Assembly: GCA_951802425.1 (NCBI GenBank) | Contig: OX637801.1 | Span: 2,976,001 to 3,040,000 of the forward strand | Direction: 5' to 3' | Origin: Clavaria fumosa | Lineage: Eukaryota > Basidiomycota > Agaricomycetes > Agaricales > Clavariaceae | Length of the DNA: 64,000 nt | Part shown: one piece after another, positions 42,891 to 54,048 of the stretch | How positions within the stretch are numbered: the first letter of the stretch is position 1 | Layout: the number at the start of each line of letters is the position of its first letter | Translations under genes and position numbers: made by a program | Notes under the pieces: generated by a model | Told to the model about the DNA's origin: nothing | What the model saw: only the letters and a program-made list of their open reading frames with translations | Databases searched by the model: none

Positions 42891-45025
42891 CATTCCTTCT
42901 GTCACCTGCACTCCCGAGCTCCCCACTTGGTCAAACTTCTCATGCTTCCCGTCTGTAAGTACCAGGTTGGACAGGGATGGATGTGACGGGGTGCCAATGT
43001 CGACAAAATGTGATAGCATATCAAAGATAGCTGTGGCAGATGGTCTTTCTGTAGGAGTTTTCACCCAGCATGACTCTGCAAGGTCCCAAATCCCATCAGG
43101 AAAAGGAACACCCTCATCACCCTCAGGCCTCTCCGGTCTCACATCTTGTCGGACCACAAGTTCAATGAAGTCAGCATAACCAATGTGACCCAATGGAACA
43201 TCATCCATATATATCTACATGTTCCATCAAAAAAATATCTGATATGAACAGGTCATTGAGTAATCTTACCTCATATATTGTCATGCCAAAAGCATAGATA
43301 TCACAGGGTTTTCTGAGTCTCCCACCAATCAATAATTCAGGTGCCATCCAATTCCGGGACCCAACTGGAGCCATAATACCAGCTATTGCTGTGCGGGTGG
43401 TAACATCAGACCTCACACGCGAAAGACCAAAATCACAAAGCACAGCTCTTCCTCCATCATCAACGAGGACATTGGGCTGAAGCAGAATAGCTGCCTCAGT
43501 TCATATATAGACTAAACAAGAAGCATCACCTACAGCTTTGAGATCACCATGTACAACTTGCTTAGAATGCAAATACAGTAAGCCGCAGGACATGTCACAA
43601 AGCTGCAAGGAACTGATGAGCACATGCATGGATTTCATGGGATAAACCATACAATTGCAATCCGATTACAGTCAGGGTGGCTCCGGATATAGTCACGGGC
43701 ATTTCCATTTTTGCAGTATGGCATGACAATAAAGGGTGTATCATCCAACACATTTGCACCGAGGAATTCTATGAGGTGCAAGGTTTTATGTGGATAGATT
43801 TATAAGGGATTTTCACTGTGCTTACGCAAGATGTGGGGGTGGATTAGTTTTGACCAAATCTGGCCAATGAACCTTAGCATATAGGAGTTCATTCCAAGTG
43901 CATGTTGGAGTACTCACCTCAACTTCCTGTCGCATAACCTGCATGGACACCAACAATGAGTGCCGGTCCAGAGTTAAAAAATCTAACACTTACTGATACA
44001 GCCGGTGTGATCCCATTGTCCATCCTGAGAACCTTGATCGCAACTGGTGTCTTGTTCCATGTCCCTTTGAGAATTTGTCCACTGATCATCAAGTATAAGC
44101 GCATGGGCAAAGAGACAAGATGAAATGACATACAAGCCACCAGACCCAATTTCCGGGCCCATGTCAACTTCAAAGGATGTGATTGTCCAGGTATCCAGCT
44201 CCACTTGTATACCGCTCTTGTTTGTTAGGTGGCGCAAACTCTGCTGGTAAAATTGCTGCTCTCGATCCGAACCCAATCGCTCCTTGAGTTGCTTTTGCAA
44301 CGAGGCCAGCATTGATGCCATATTATTTTGCCTGGCATCTATATGTCGAGCCATCCATAGTTGAATCAACTTGACATGAAAACCAGTTAATAACCGCACA
44401 TACTAGTAGTAAGCAGCACATCAAATAATTGATTGTGATTCCTTTCCAGGTCATCGAGCCGCTTTAACAAAAGGCTTTGATCAGCAGCTCGAGCTTCATC
44501 ATTCCTGGACTGCCAATCCTGAGTGTTCAAAAGGGCTGATATCTGTCCGTTGTGGTCAATCCATTGAGGACAATTTGTGAAAGAATTAGAATTTACCTGG
44601 AACGATGCCACGGCAGCGGTAATACGACGATGGTAGCCATCAATCAACACAATTTGTTGCTGTTTCACATATAAAGACTTGAGGAAAGAGTACGAAGATT
44701 GCCGACATATAAATTCAGATATCTCTTCGAGTAGACTGGCCGATGAAGCACGTTCAGGATGCGAAAAGAGGTAGATATATGTTGAGGATGCTCACCAAGA
44801 TAAATCCTTGAGTTGAGAAAATGTTCCGGCTTCTGACAAGTGCCCACTGCGATACTGACTATCGAGCGTTCGTAAAAGCTGCGCAATCAGAGAGGCAAGG
44901 CAATGGAGTTGTTGCTTGCTTGCCTGGACCTCCTGAACAGAGGTCCAGATGTAACGAAAAACCGAGAAAGCGGTGGAGAGACCGGGCACAGGTGTGAGCG
45001 TCAGAGCGTGCTGGATGATATCCAT
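40233..45025 (-). CDS. Protein kinase with N-terminal helical domain and a long TPR (kinesin-light-chain type) array
   Basis: Minus strand, ATG at 45025 (MDIIQHALTLTPVPGLSTAF), spliced through many short introns. The N-terminal helical region (residues ~1-200) resembles the MLKL-NTD/HeLo-like adaptor often placed before agaricomycete kinases (ISALLNTQDWQSRNDEARA); this is inference. The kinase follows: glycine loop MGPEIGSGG, VAIKVL lysine, catalytic loop VVHGDLKA, LCDFGLS, SRNWMAPELL and CDIYAFGMTIYE. All catalytic residues are present, so it is probably active. Three exons were fixed precisely: 43214-40233, 43476-43270, and one starting at 43533 on the upstream side (donor at 43533). The last exon holds 21 tandem 42-residue TPRs (HPDTLxSIHxLAVTYKEQGKLxKAESLLAQVVEVRKRILGAE type). 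The architecture parallels fungal NLR-like receptors in which a signalling domain is joined to near-identical superstructure-forming repeats. The array ends at a stop made by a 1 nt deletion. Confidence 0.8.
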
Positions 45026-45239
45026 GTCGATTGAGGTGGAGATAAGGCAAGGACGAGCACGCTTACATCCAGGGCCGTTGTACACAAACACCAACAACCA
45101 TTCAATTTTTTATTTTTTTTGGCGCCATACACTTGTACTGTAAAATAAAAAAATAAAAACCCAAAGACAAAAAAATCACAAATTATAGTAAGAGTGTGTC
45201 GAGCAAAAGTAAGTGCAACCAGAGTGTCAGCATCAGCAT

Positions 45240-46400
45240 TCAAGCAAAGTCCAAGTCAAAATAGTATACGCAATAACACACAAAATGGCCCCCACAGCTC
45301 GCGCTCACACCTGTCTGGGCGGAGCAACAGCAGCAACAGGAACGCATACTCACGTCCGACGTCCTCGCTGTCATCTTCGTGGTTGCACCATCAGCAGGAA
45401 CGGGCACGCTCGGGCACGAACGACTCCTCAGACCCGACCTCCACCTCCACCTCCACGGCACTCTTCCACTCTTCGTCGCCTTCCCCGTCTTCGTCGCGCC
45501 CAAGTCAAGCGGCGCCGGCCTCCGGCCCTTCTTCCCCTTCCTCCCGCGCCCACGTCCCCGGCCGGCAACGCGCCGTCCACGAGGAACGCCGACGGGCGCC
45601 TCAAATGGCCCCTCTTCACACGCACTGGCACCACCAACACCGACACCCCAGGCGATACGCCACCCTCCTCTATCGTCATCGGCACCACGACACGGCAAGA
45701 ACGCCCCTCTCTCTTCTTCGTCCGCGGGCCTCACAGCCTTGGGCGCACACAAGTCCCCTCGCCCTCAGTCGACACGCTCATTTTCCTCCCCTCCTCGTCC
45801 CCATTCCCATCTCCATCACAATCTCCCGCCATCCCTCGTCCTCGTCATCTGTGCCGGAGGCAGAGCAGCGAGCCCGCCGCTGACTCCGATCACCAAGCAA
45901 GCTCACATACTCTGCGCCTTCTCGCGGTCGAGCTAGATCCCGCCCGCCGCGTCTCGATACACGTCTCCAACGGCAACAGTACCGCCTATGGCAGCATTCA
46001 CGCCAAAAGCAGCAGCAGCAGCCCTCACATGCACCTTCGCCTGCGCACGCACCGCCGCCCGCACATGCGACTCGGTGCTGCCACCCCCGGGAAACTGCGC
46101 GAGCGCGATCTCCGTTGCGAGAGGCGCGGGGAGGCGCTATGCGCGCTTGGTGCGTTCGCGCTCGCTGTCGTCGGGTTTGCGCTGCTTCTTGGAGGGCGTC
46201 GGCGGGAGGGCTTTGTTGTTGTAGGTGGTGATGGGGAGCGGCGCGATGGGCGTGGTGGGGGACATTGGGGAGGGGGAGCGAGGCGGACTTGCGGTGCAGC
46301 CGCTTGAGCATGGCGAGCGAGCGGAGACGCTTCACTGTGCCTGTTTCCGTGGGTGCATTTGTCGTGGCGGTCGTTGTGTCCATGGAATTAACAATTACTT
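45240..46400 (-). pseudogene. Decayed host gene of a conserved hypothetical family
   Basis: The minus strand starts MDTTTATTNAPTETG and MLKRLHRKSASLPLPNV. After a 1 nt shift it continues PTTPIAPLPITTYNNKALPP, SKKQRKPDDSERERTKRA, LATEIALAQFPGGGSTESHV, VHVRAAAAAFGVNAAIGG and VGDVYRDAAGGI. This reads like a coherent agaricomycete protein, but in-frame TAG codons interrupt it (after ERTKRA and after DAAGGI), in addition to the frameshift in the run of C. The downstream Arg/Gly/Ser-rich part (to about 45240) is open in several frames and cannot be assigned. Function unknown. Because of the high GC content other frames are also open; these are not separate genes. Confidence 0.5.
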
Positions 46401-46999
46401 TGGTAGTCTTGGTCCTGGCGGCCGTAGTCGCTGGGTGGTTTTACGGACATGGCTGAGATGCACGGCAGTGGGGGAAGTCGCAGTCTTTGGTCTTACTAGT
46501 TGTGCGTCCGCCAAGGGAGAGGGAACGATGAAGGACAGGGGCTGGTGGGGGAGAGCGGGCCAGCGTCCTCGTATGCGGCGGAGCTGTTGCGGATGAAAAC
46601 GCCGGGCTGAGGCGGATACAGACGCCGGGCTGGGGCGGGAGGATGAGCTAGGAGATGGATGGACGGCGGTGTAAAAGGGCAGGACGTTGACCGATAGAGA
46701 AGCGACGCCTGTGAGAAGGGCGGGAAAGGAACCAGGATGAGCCCAGGCAGAGATGGAAGTGACCATTTCAATAATTATAACAAGTAAAGGCATCTAGCCA
46801 AAGAAGAGGAGGGCAATGAGAGAAGTCAAACTGTCCTAAGCTCTGTCCGTTGACACGTGCCCGATAAGCTAATTTTGTACAAAATTTGCAAAATTATTGG
46901 CGGCGTGTCAATTACATAATAATTTTTTCCATCTGTGTGGCAGAAAACATCATGCAAATTATAGCTCATCCAATTCTCTATCAATTTGAGTGATTTAAA
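46400..46999. other. Intergenic, nothing recognised
   Basis: GC-rich upstream flank of the decayed gene to about 46790, then AT-rich, CpG-poor sequence leading into the family B LTR relic. No gene supported. Confidence 0.4.
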
Positions 47000-47506
47000 T
47001 TGGATTGAGGATGCCCATGGGAATATCTTATTGTTGTTTCTTTGTTCTGGAAAATTACACAGGCACTTGTGGTGAAACTCCTCCTTGAAATTTGATATGT
47101 ACTATGTTTCAGAGTGTTCCTGTACTCCTGTCTTTGCAGTATAAGAACCCACACATACTTCCCTGCTCTCCAGTTTAAATATTATTATCCCTTGTTCCTG
47201 AGCTTTTGTCCTCATCATCCTCAACATCCTTGACATCCTCTGATAAACTCCAATCAACTCTGAACAACTCTGATGGACTTTGGAGTTTCTTCTCTAACTT
47301 CTGACCTTGCCTTAGGCATTGTGTCTATCTGGTATATAGGGACACATATATACATGGTGGAAAAACACATACATTGAGGCTGCAGTCCCATTCCACTCCA
47401 TTATCTCTAACTACTATTCTGCTTCTCTGTTCTTGGACTCCAACTGGACTCCACTCATTTCTCTGTTCCTGCTAACCTCCTCTGCTAACCTGATAGGACC
47501 ATGACA
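47000..47506 (+). repeat. Degenerate 5' LTR of an old plus-strand family B copy
   Basis: It matches the last ~500 bp of the family B LTR (TGTTGTTTCTTTGTTC; ACAGGCACTTGTGGTGAAACTC; TTTGCAGTATAAG; end GGACCATGACA) with CpG sites lost. The first ~220 bp of the LTR cannot be recognised. The element interior follows directly. Confidence 0.8.
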
Positions 47507-47640
47507 GTATATTCAAACTTCACACCTTGTATATACAAACCTGACAATGCCTACAACATGTTCTGGTGCTTGGCTTCTGCCCTGGGTCACTGAAGACATT
47601 GACATCCCTGAACCAACTGAGGCCACTCTGAGTGTGCCTG

Positions 47641-47930
47641 TATCAGACTGGGTCTCACACAACTTAAGCGTAAGGTCATGACGACAATACTAAGATAAGG
47701 GGAAAAGAGTACAAAAAAGGAAAAGCGAAAGTACTTATAGCGAACGCTTCGGCACTTGCTGGCGTTCCCACGCTCGGACCCTCGGATCACGTGATGCGCC
47801 CAGGCCCAGGTCATGTGATCTTACATGATTACATAATCCGACCCAGCCACAGGTCATGTGACCTTCCAACAACCCTCCCCAGTTTCTCCACAACTGCACT
47901 TTGGGATGGCTTACATAAGCGATCCTAACA
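47641..47930 (-). repeat. 3' LTR of A1
   Basis: Minus strand TGTTAGGATCG...GTCTGATA. A TATA-like segment and repeated CACGTGA/TCATGTGA motifs lie in the middle. Confidence 0.95.
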
Positions 47931-47941
47931 TCACCCCCCTC

Positions 47942-50900
47942 TTAAGGCTGGGCGTCCCGACCAGCTAGCTTGGCCTTGTCAGGGTGAGCAAGGAAGAAGT
48001 CCTGGAGAAGCAGTGCCACATTGGTGAGGTTCCGTCGTGGCTCCCAAGTGTTCTCCTCTACAGGGTATCCCAACCACTTCACCAGGTATCTCACTCCACA
48101 CCCCACCTTCTTAACATCAAGGATCGCCTCCACATCATACTCCAGGTGGTCATCATCAATCGTAGGGGGCAGAGGGGGAGGCAGGTTCTGGGAAGGGAAG
48201 GAAGGGGGGTGGTATGGTGTCAACAGCAACTCATTGAAGACCCGATGGATGCGCCAGGCCCGAGGGAGCTTGAGGCGATACCCAGCAGGTCCCACCTTCT
48301 CCTCAACTGCAAAGGGGCCTGCTCTCTTGTTGTCAAGCTTTTTACAGGGCCGGTCCATCTTCAAGTTTCTAGTATCCAGCCAGACCAGATCTCCCTCAGA
48401 GTACTCCCGACTTGGGCGTTTCCCCTTATCGTAGCTCTTCTTCATCGCTGCCACTGCTTTCTCCATTGCCTCCTTGGCTGCTCTTCGGGACTCCGTGAGC
48501 TTAGCCATCCACTCGTCCGCCGCCGGGTTCACCTCAGAAGGTGGCCGGAGCCCCCCATTCCATGGGTGTTGTCCATAATCGAGGAAGAAAGGTGTCTGTC
48601 CTGTTGCTGAGTGCTCACGATTATTAAGAGCAAACTCCGCAGTGGACAACCATTCAGCCCAGTCATCCTGGAGATGGTCCACGTAAGCCCGGAGATAGAT
48701 CTCCATCTCCTGGTTCGCCCGTTCCGTCTGTCCATCAGTCTGCAGATGAAAGGCAGTACTTGGATTTGCCTTTACCCGGATCATGGAGTAGAACTCCTTC
48801 ATGAAGCAGGACATGAACTGGGACCCCCGGTCACTCACAACCTTGTGAGGGACTCCATGGTCACGAAACACTCGATCCCGGAGGAGACGTGCCGCTCCAA
48901 GTCCTGTGAGGTCGAGCCTGATCGCTTCGAGCAGTGTCCGTTTCGTGAATTTGTCGACAATAACAAGGATGGCATTATGTCCACGGGAGAGGGGGAGGGG
49001 ACCGACTATGTCCCATGAGATCACCGACCAGGGACCATCGGGCACCAGATGGGGGTGCAGTGGGGCAGCACGCTTGGTATGGTCGGGCTTCGTCCGCTGG
49101 CATGTCTCACACCCCTGGGCATACCGATCCGCATCTTTTACCATGTCCGGCCACCAATAACCCTTCACTAGTGCTGCTCTCAACTTCCGGGGCCCAGGGT
49201 GTCCAGCAGCGGGGAGGTCATGCTCAAACTCGAGAACGGCCTCACGAGCTCCTAGGGGGACCCAGGTGACTATCCCCTTTCGCCAGAGTCCAGCACGATC
49301 TCGTGTCCACTCATCATCAAGCTCCTCCGGCTTCTGTATGTGTACCGCGCTATTTTTCTGGAGTAGCGTCTCCATTTCCGATGTGAATGACACACAGACT
49401 TCCGTTTCCGGGAAAATCTGCACTGGTGCATCCTCCTCCACCATCTCTCCATAGTCTGGTCTCCGGGAGAGTGCATCTGCCTTTGTGTTCGACTTGCCAG
49501 TGCGATACTTTATCTCAAAGTCAAAGCACTGGAGCTCTCCAACCCAACGAACCTGCCTCGGCTTCAACTTCTGGGGCTTCCGGAAGTACTGGAGGTTTGC
49601 ATGGTCCGTCCAGATCTCGATCGTCTCCTCTGCTCCAATGAGGTATGCTCGCCACTCGCGAAGTGCCCGAATCACAGCCAAGAACTCCTTGTCGTACACA
49701 TCGTAGTTCTTCTCAGCTGCAGTGAGGGCCTTGGAGATATAGTCAACAACTCTCCAGGTTCCATCCGTCTGCTGCTGCGAGAGCACTCCACCAGTTGCCA
49801 GGTTGCTTGCATCTGTCTCTACCTTCCATCTCCCTTTGTCCTGAGGCAGAGCCAAGACCGGGGCTGATATGAGTGCCTGGCGGAGATCTCGGAAGGCTGC
49901 TTCCTCCTCCTCCTCCCATTTCCATGGAACATTCCCAGTCAGCCGGAAGAGTGGCTTTGCCCGGGCAGAAAGATTTGGGATGTGCCGGCGGAGGTAGTTC
50001 AGCATCCCATTGAACCTCTGAACATCCTTCACATTCTTAGGACGTGGCCAATCTCGGACTGCTGCACCCTTGGCCGGATCATGCTCTAGTCTGTTGTGGG
50101 AGATTCATCCCCAGGAAGATGATCTCACTCTTCTCAAACTCGCATTTACTGAGTTTGAGACACAACCCATTCTCTCCAAACTTCCTCAAGACCCGATCCA
50201 TCCAGTACCGGTGTGTAGCCAAGTCCTCTGCAAACACAATGACATCATCCACATAGGCCCTCACATGTCCTCCTGCAATCTCCTCCCTCAACACATGGTT
50301 CATGAAGCGTTGGAAGGTGGCAGGGGCATTCTGCAGTCCAAACCACATGACAGCTGGTTCGAAGAGTCCACGGGGTGTCAGGAAGGCGCAACGGTGCTGG
50401 TGCTCGGGCCAGACCTGCATAGATGGGAAACCTCCCTTTGCATCAATCTTAGAGTAGATCGACGCTCCTTTAAGCACATCCACTGTGTCTCGGATGCGGG
50501 GGAGGGGGTACTTGTCCTTGATCAGGTGTGCATTCAGCCTCGAGTAGTCAATGATTGGCCATAGTTTGTCCTTCTCATGTTTGAAGAAGAAGGGGCTGGC
50601 ATACGGGGATTTCGAGGGCCGGATTCGTCCAGAAGCAAGCTGCTCATCCACCCAACGGTTCATCTCCACCATCTCCTGCCGTGTCAAAGAATACAGCTTG
50701 GAGGAGAGGTGCTCAGGGTCCTTTTTGAACTCGATCTTAATATCGAAGTCTGGTCGGGAGCGGGGAAGTTCATCCCACTTTGCTTCACTAAACACCAAAG
50801 GGTAGCGGCTGGGCCAATCGGGGGTAGGGCCAGAGTTGGGAAAACGGGTGTCCAGAATACTCGTGGATGCGAGGGTACTCATTTTCAGGGGTGCAGGGGC

Positions 50901-52388
50901 TCGAGGGGATGGGGAACACTGTGGGGGGCAGCGGGTAAGGCTCAGCTCTGCCTTCTGCCAGTCGATATCCGGGTTATGCCGCTTGAGCCAGTCATGCCCA
51001 AGGATGACCTTGTGGGACTGGGTCTTTCCCAGCAGAAAGTGGATCCGCTCCTGGTGGTCACCAACTCTCACCAGCACCTCTATCCCATATCGGACCTTTC
51101 CATCCCTGTTCTGTGTCCCATCCACATTATACATGGTGATTGGGTTCAGCAGGAGAGATGGCTCCAGTCCCACTCCTTTCGCCCACTCCAAATCCATGAA
51201 GCAGTTGGTGCACCCTGAGTTGACAAGGGCCTTCATTGTGGTCCCTTTGCCAGTGCTGAAAGCCTCCAAGTGCACCTGGATGGCTAGCTCTCGTGGCACA
51301 TGTTTCCGCACTTCTGGCCGCACTCTGGTTAGGCGCTCTGCCAGTCTCACTTCCTCCTTCACCTCAGCCCCAATTCGGGTATGTCTCCGCTGCAAGATAG
51401 TATATCGGGGTATACTTGCAGCAGGCACAGGGACGGAAAGGGGGCTGGCACACTTCTTCTCCCCAGTGGGAGTCCTCCTCTCTCTCTCACACAGCTCTAT
51501 GCAGGCTCGGAGCCGTGCAATCTCTTTCTCATATCCCTCCACCATTTGGGGGGCACATGGTGCTGCCCGGGTTTGGGCCCTTGGGACCTGCAGACACGTA
51601 TCAGGCAGGGGGCAGAAACGGACAGCATGGCCAGTCTGGTGGCATCGGAAACAACATCTCTCATCAGCAGGGGCCCATCCTCGGGCCATGGCCACATCTG
51701 GAGTACACAGCAGAGGGGTCACAAGAGGTCGCGAAACGGTCACGGCAGGTCGCGGTAGGGTTGCGGTGGGTCGCGCAGGGGTCACAGTGGGTCGCGGTGT
51801 CCGTTCCGTGAGTATCCCATCCAGTCGCCTTTGCTGGGCATCAAGCCTCTCAGCCAGCACCTTCCATTCTCCATATGTCTCTGGCATCGGGGAGACACCA
51901 TAGATTCTCTCCACCAACCTCCTACTCAGGTTCAACTCCAGCCAATGGACTAGGATTCCTGAGTCCTTCTCTGCACTCAACTTCGCCCGTCGGGACAGCG
52001 TCTCGAATTTCGCGAAGAACTCTGGTGCTGTCATGGCACCCTGTTTCAGCCCTGCAATATCGGCAAGGGCAGTCGCACGGTCATTCGGGTCATCGAATGC
52101 ACACTTCATCTCCTCCACAAACTCTGCCCAGGTTCTGGCCTTGCCACTACCCAGGATCTCTTCCACCTTCATATTCGCCCACTCTGCAGCGAATCCTTCT
52201 CCAGTAATTTTGCTCAGAGCAAAAAGGACCTTCACCAGGTCCACAGCATAGACAGTCGGGTTCACCATAAACAGGAGGCGAAGGGATCGGAGGAATGTAC
52301 GGAAGTTCCTTTTCTGCCCATCAAAGGGGGCAACAGATAGGTCAAGCCTCATAGGTTGGGCTACAGGTGGGGCGACATGGTCTGCCAT
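47942..52388 (-). pseudogene. A1 Gag-Pol polyprotein with one frameshift
   Basis: ATG at 52388 (MADHVAPP). Gag with capsid-like helices and a CCHC knuckle (CFRCHQTGHAVRFC) runs in the same frame into protease (ALVNSGCTNCFMD), RT (AYVDDVIVFAED), RNase H (VETDASNLATGG), integrase (GCETCQRTK; SDRGSQFMS; HLQTDGQTERANQ) and a chromodomain (YLVKWLGYPVEENTWEP). The frame is open except for a 2 nt deletion near 50103 (GGAGATTCATCC against GGAGATCTTCATCC in A0 and A2), which shifts it after FLGM. The protease catalytic Asp is Asn (51219-51221). Gag and Pol are one frame in this family, unlike family B. Confidence 0.95.
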
Positions 52389-52962
52389 CACAGGCCCTGG
52401 ATGCTGTAAATAAAGTTCCAGGCCTTGGGCACTCAGGATTTCTTCGATCTCTTAACAGTCCTGTCCTCTTAGGCTGCTCTTCTGTGTACTTATGTACCTA
52501 TAGAACTCTTATTCTATGAAACTTTTGTTAACGTGGGGCCCAAATGGTGTCCCAGGTGGTCACTCCACAACTCCTAATGAGTTGCCCGTGCGCCCTTCTG
52601 ACAATGGTCACAGAGCAAGGGCCCTGTCCACTGGACCAGGAAACTACAGAAAGACTATGTAGGGGCCTTTCCTTGCCCTGTACACTACACGATTCACTGG
52701 TACGTAGCTGTAAAACAAAGTTCCGGGCCTTGGGCACTCGGTATCACTTGGGGAGGGTCACAGTTGACTTCCTCTGGGTCTGGTCACATGTATCTACACA
52801 CAGTAAAAATTTCGCGCGGTTCTGTTACACACCGCGGGCAGGGTAAAGGAGAAGAGGATGATAGGGGCTGAGCTGTGACAATGTGTCACAGTTTGAAATT
52901 AAGGGTCCAGGCTAGCTGGGTTAGGACACGGGGCTAGGGCGGACAGGCGGATCTTAGTATTA
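52389..52962 (-). other. A1 untranslated leader with a duplicated ~33 nt motif
   Basis: The 574 bp between the 5' LTR and gag hold the same motif twice (52404-52436 and 52708-52740): on the minus strand GTGCCCAAGGCC.GGAACTTT followed by TTTACAG. A2 has the same pair at equivalent places. It could be a 3' splice-site-like or packaging element. Confidence 0.55.
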
Positions 52963-53252
52963 TATCAGACTGGGTCTCACACAACTTAAGTGTAAGGTCA
53001 TGACGACAATACTAAGATAAGGGGAAAAGAGTACAAAAAAGGAAAAGCGAAAGTACTTATAGCGAACGCTTCGGCACTTGCCGGCGTTCCCACGCTCAGA
53101 CCCTCGGATCACGTGATGCACCCAGGCCCAGGTCATGTGATCTTACATGATTACATAATCCGACCCAGCCACAGGTCATGTGACCTTCCAACAACCCTCC
53201 CCAGTTTCTCCACAACTGCACTTTGGGATGGCTTACATAAGCGATCCTAACA
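52963..53252 (-). repeat. 5' LTR of A1
   Basis: 290 bp, no indel relative to the 3' LTR. It abuts the resumed gag relic at 53253. Confidence 0.95.
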
Positions 53253-53733
53253 GCCTGGGCCTCTGGACCACAATGAAGAGTCTGAGCCTTTGGTCACTGA
53301 TGACAAGGAACTAAATGACCCAATACCTAGGGCTGATCATGACCTAACTCTGGCATGCCTCCTTAAGGAGATTATCTGTGCAAACAAGTGAGATGGTCAA
53401 ACCATGTGATCCTGACACCTTCAATGGCTTGGATGCAAAGAAGCTCAAAAGCTTCCTCATCCAATGCCAGCTCAACTTCCTTGATCACCCAAGGGCATTC
53501 AAGCCTGACTCTCATAAGATTAACTATGTTCTTTCTTATCTACAGGGCTTCACCCTGGAATGGTTTGAGCCCATGATTCTGGATGGTGACCATCCAGTTC
53601 TATCAAACTACAAGCTCTTTACCACACAGCTTACCAAGAATTTTGGTCTGTACAATGTGGTCTGCAAGGCAGAGTTCAAACTCAAATGCCTCTGGATGCA
53701 CAAGGACCACAAGTTGATGAAATACACCATTTC

Positions 53734-54037
53734 TGTCAGACTTAGTCTCACGCTCACACAACTTAACGTAAGGTCAATGATGACGATACTAACATAAGGG
53801 GAAAAGGGTACAAGTAAGAAAAGGACGAAGTATATATAGCGAACGCTTTGGGAGTTGCCGGCATTCTCACGCTCGGACCCCGTGCGTCACGTGATGTGCC
53901 CAGGCCCGGGTCACGTGATTCTCCCATTACATAATCTGCCACCCATTCGGGTCACGTGACTCGTCCACAATCTTCCCGCAACTCTTTTGCAATCCTTTCC
54001 TGACCTTTCCAGCCTGCTTATGTAAGCAATCCTGACA
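53734..54037 (-). repeat. 3' LTR of A2
   Basis: Plus strand TGTCAGACTTAG...AATCCTGACA. The polypurine tract (minus AGAGGGGGGTGA) follows inside. Confidence 0.95.
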
Positions 54038-54048
54038 TCACCCCCCTC

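Larger units (their letters stand above)
47636..53257 (-). mobile_element. Chromovirus A1 (47641-53252), complete, TSD GCCTG
   Basis: A 5612 bp element with 290 bp LTRs at 47641-47930 and 52963-53252, flanked by GCCTG direct repeats (47636-47640, 53253-53257). The polypurine tract (minus strand AGAGGGGGGTGA) adjoins the 3' LTR. The LTRs differ at four positions, all CpG transitions. Coding capacity is nearly complete but disabled by a 2 nt deletion in RT/RNase H and a protease active-site change. Confidence 0.95.

Noticed and set aside
45213..46307. Plus-strand 364-codon frame
   Set aside because: Low-complexity Arg/Pro/Ser composition in GC-rich DNA; the opposite strand gives a coherent, though broken, protein.
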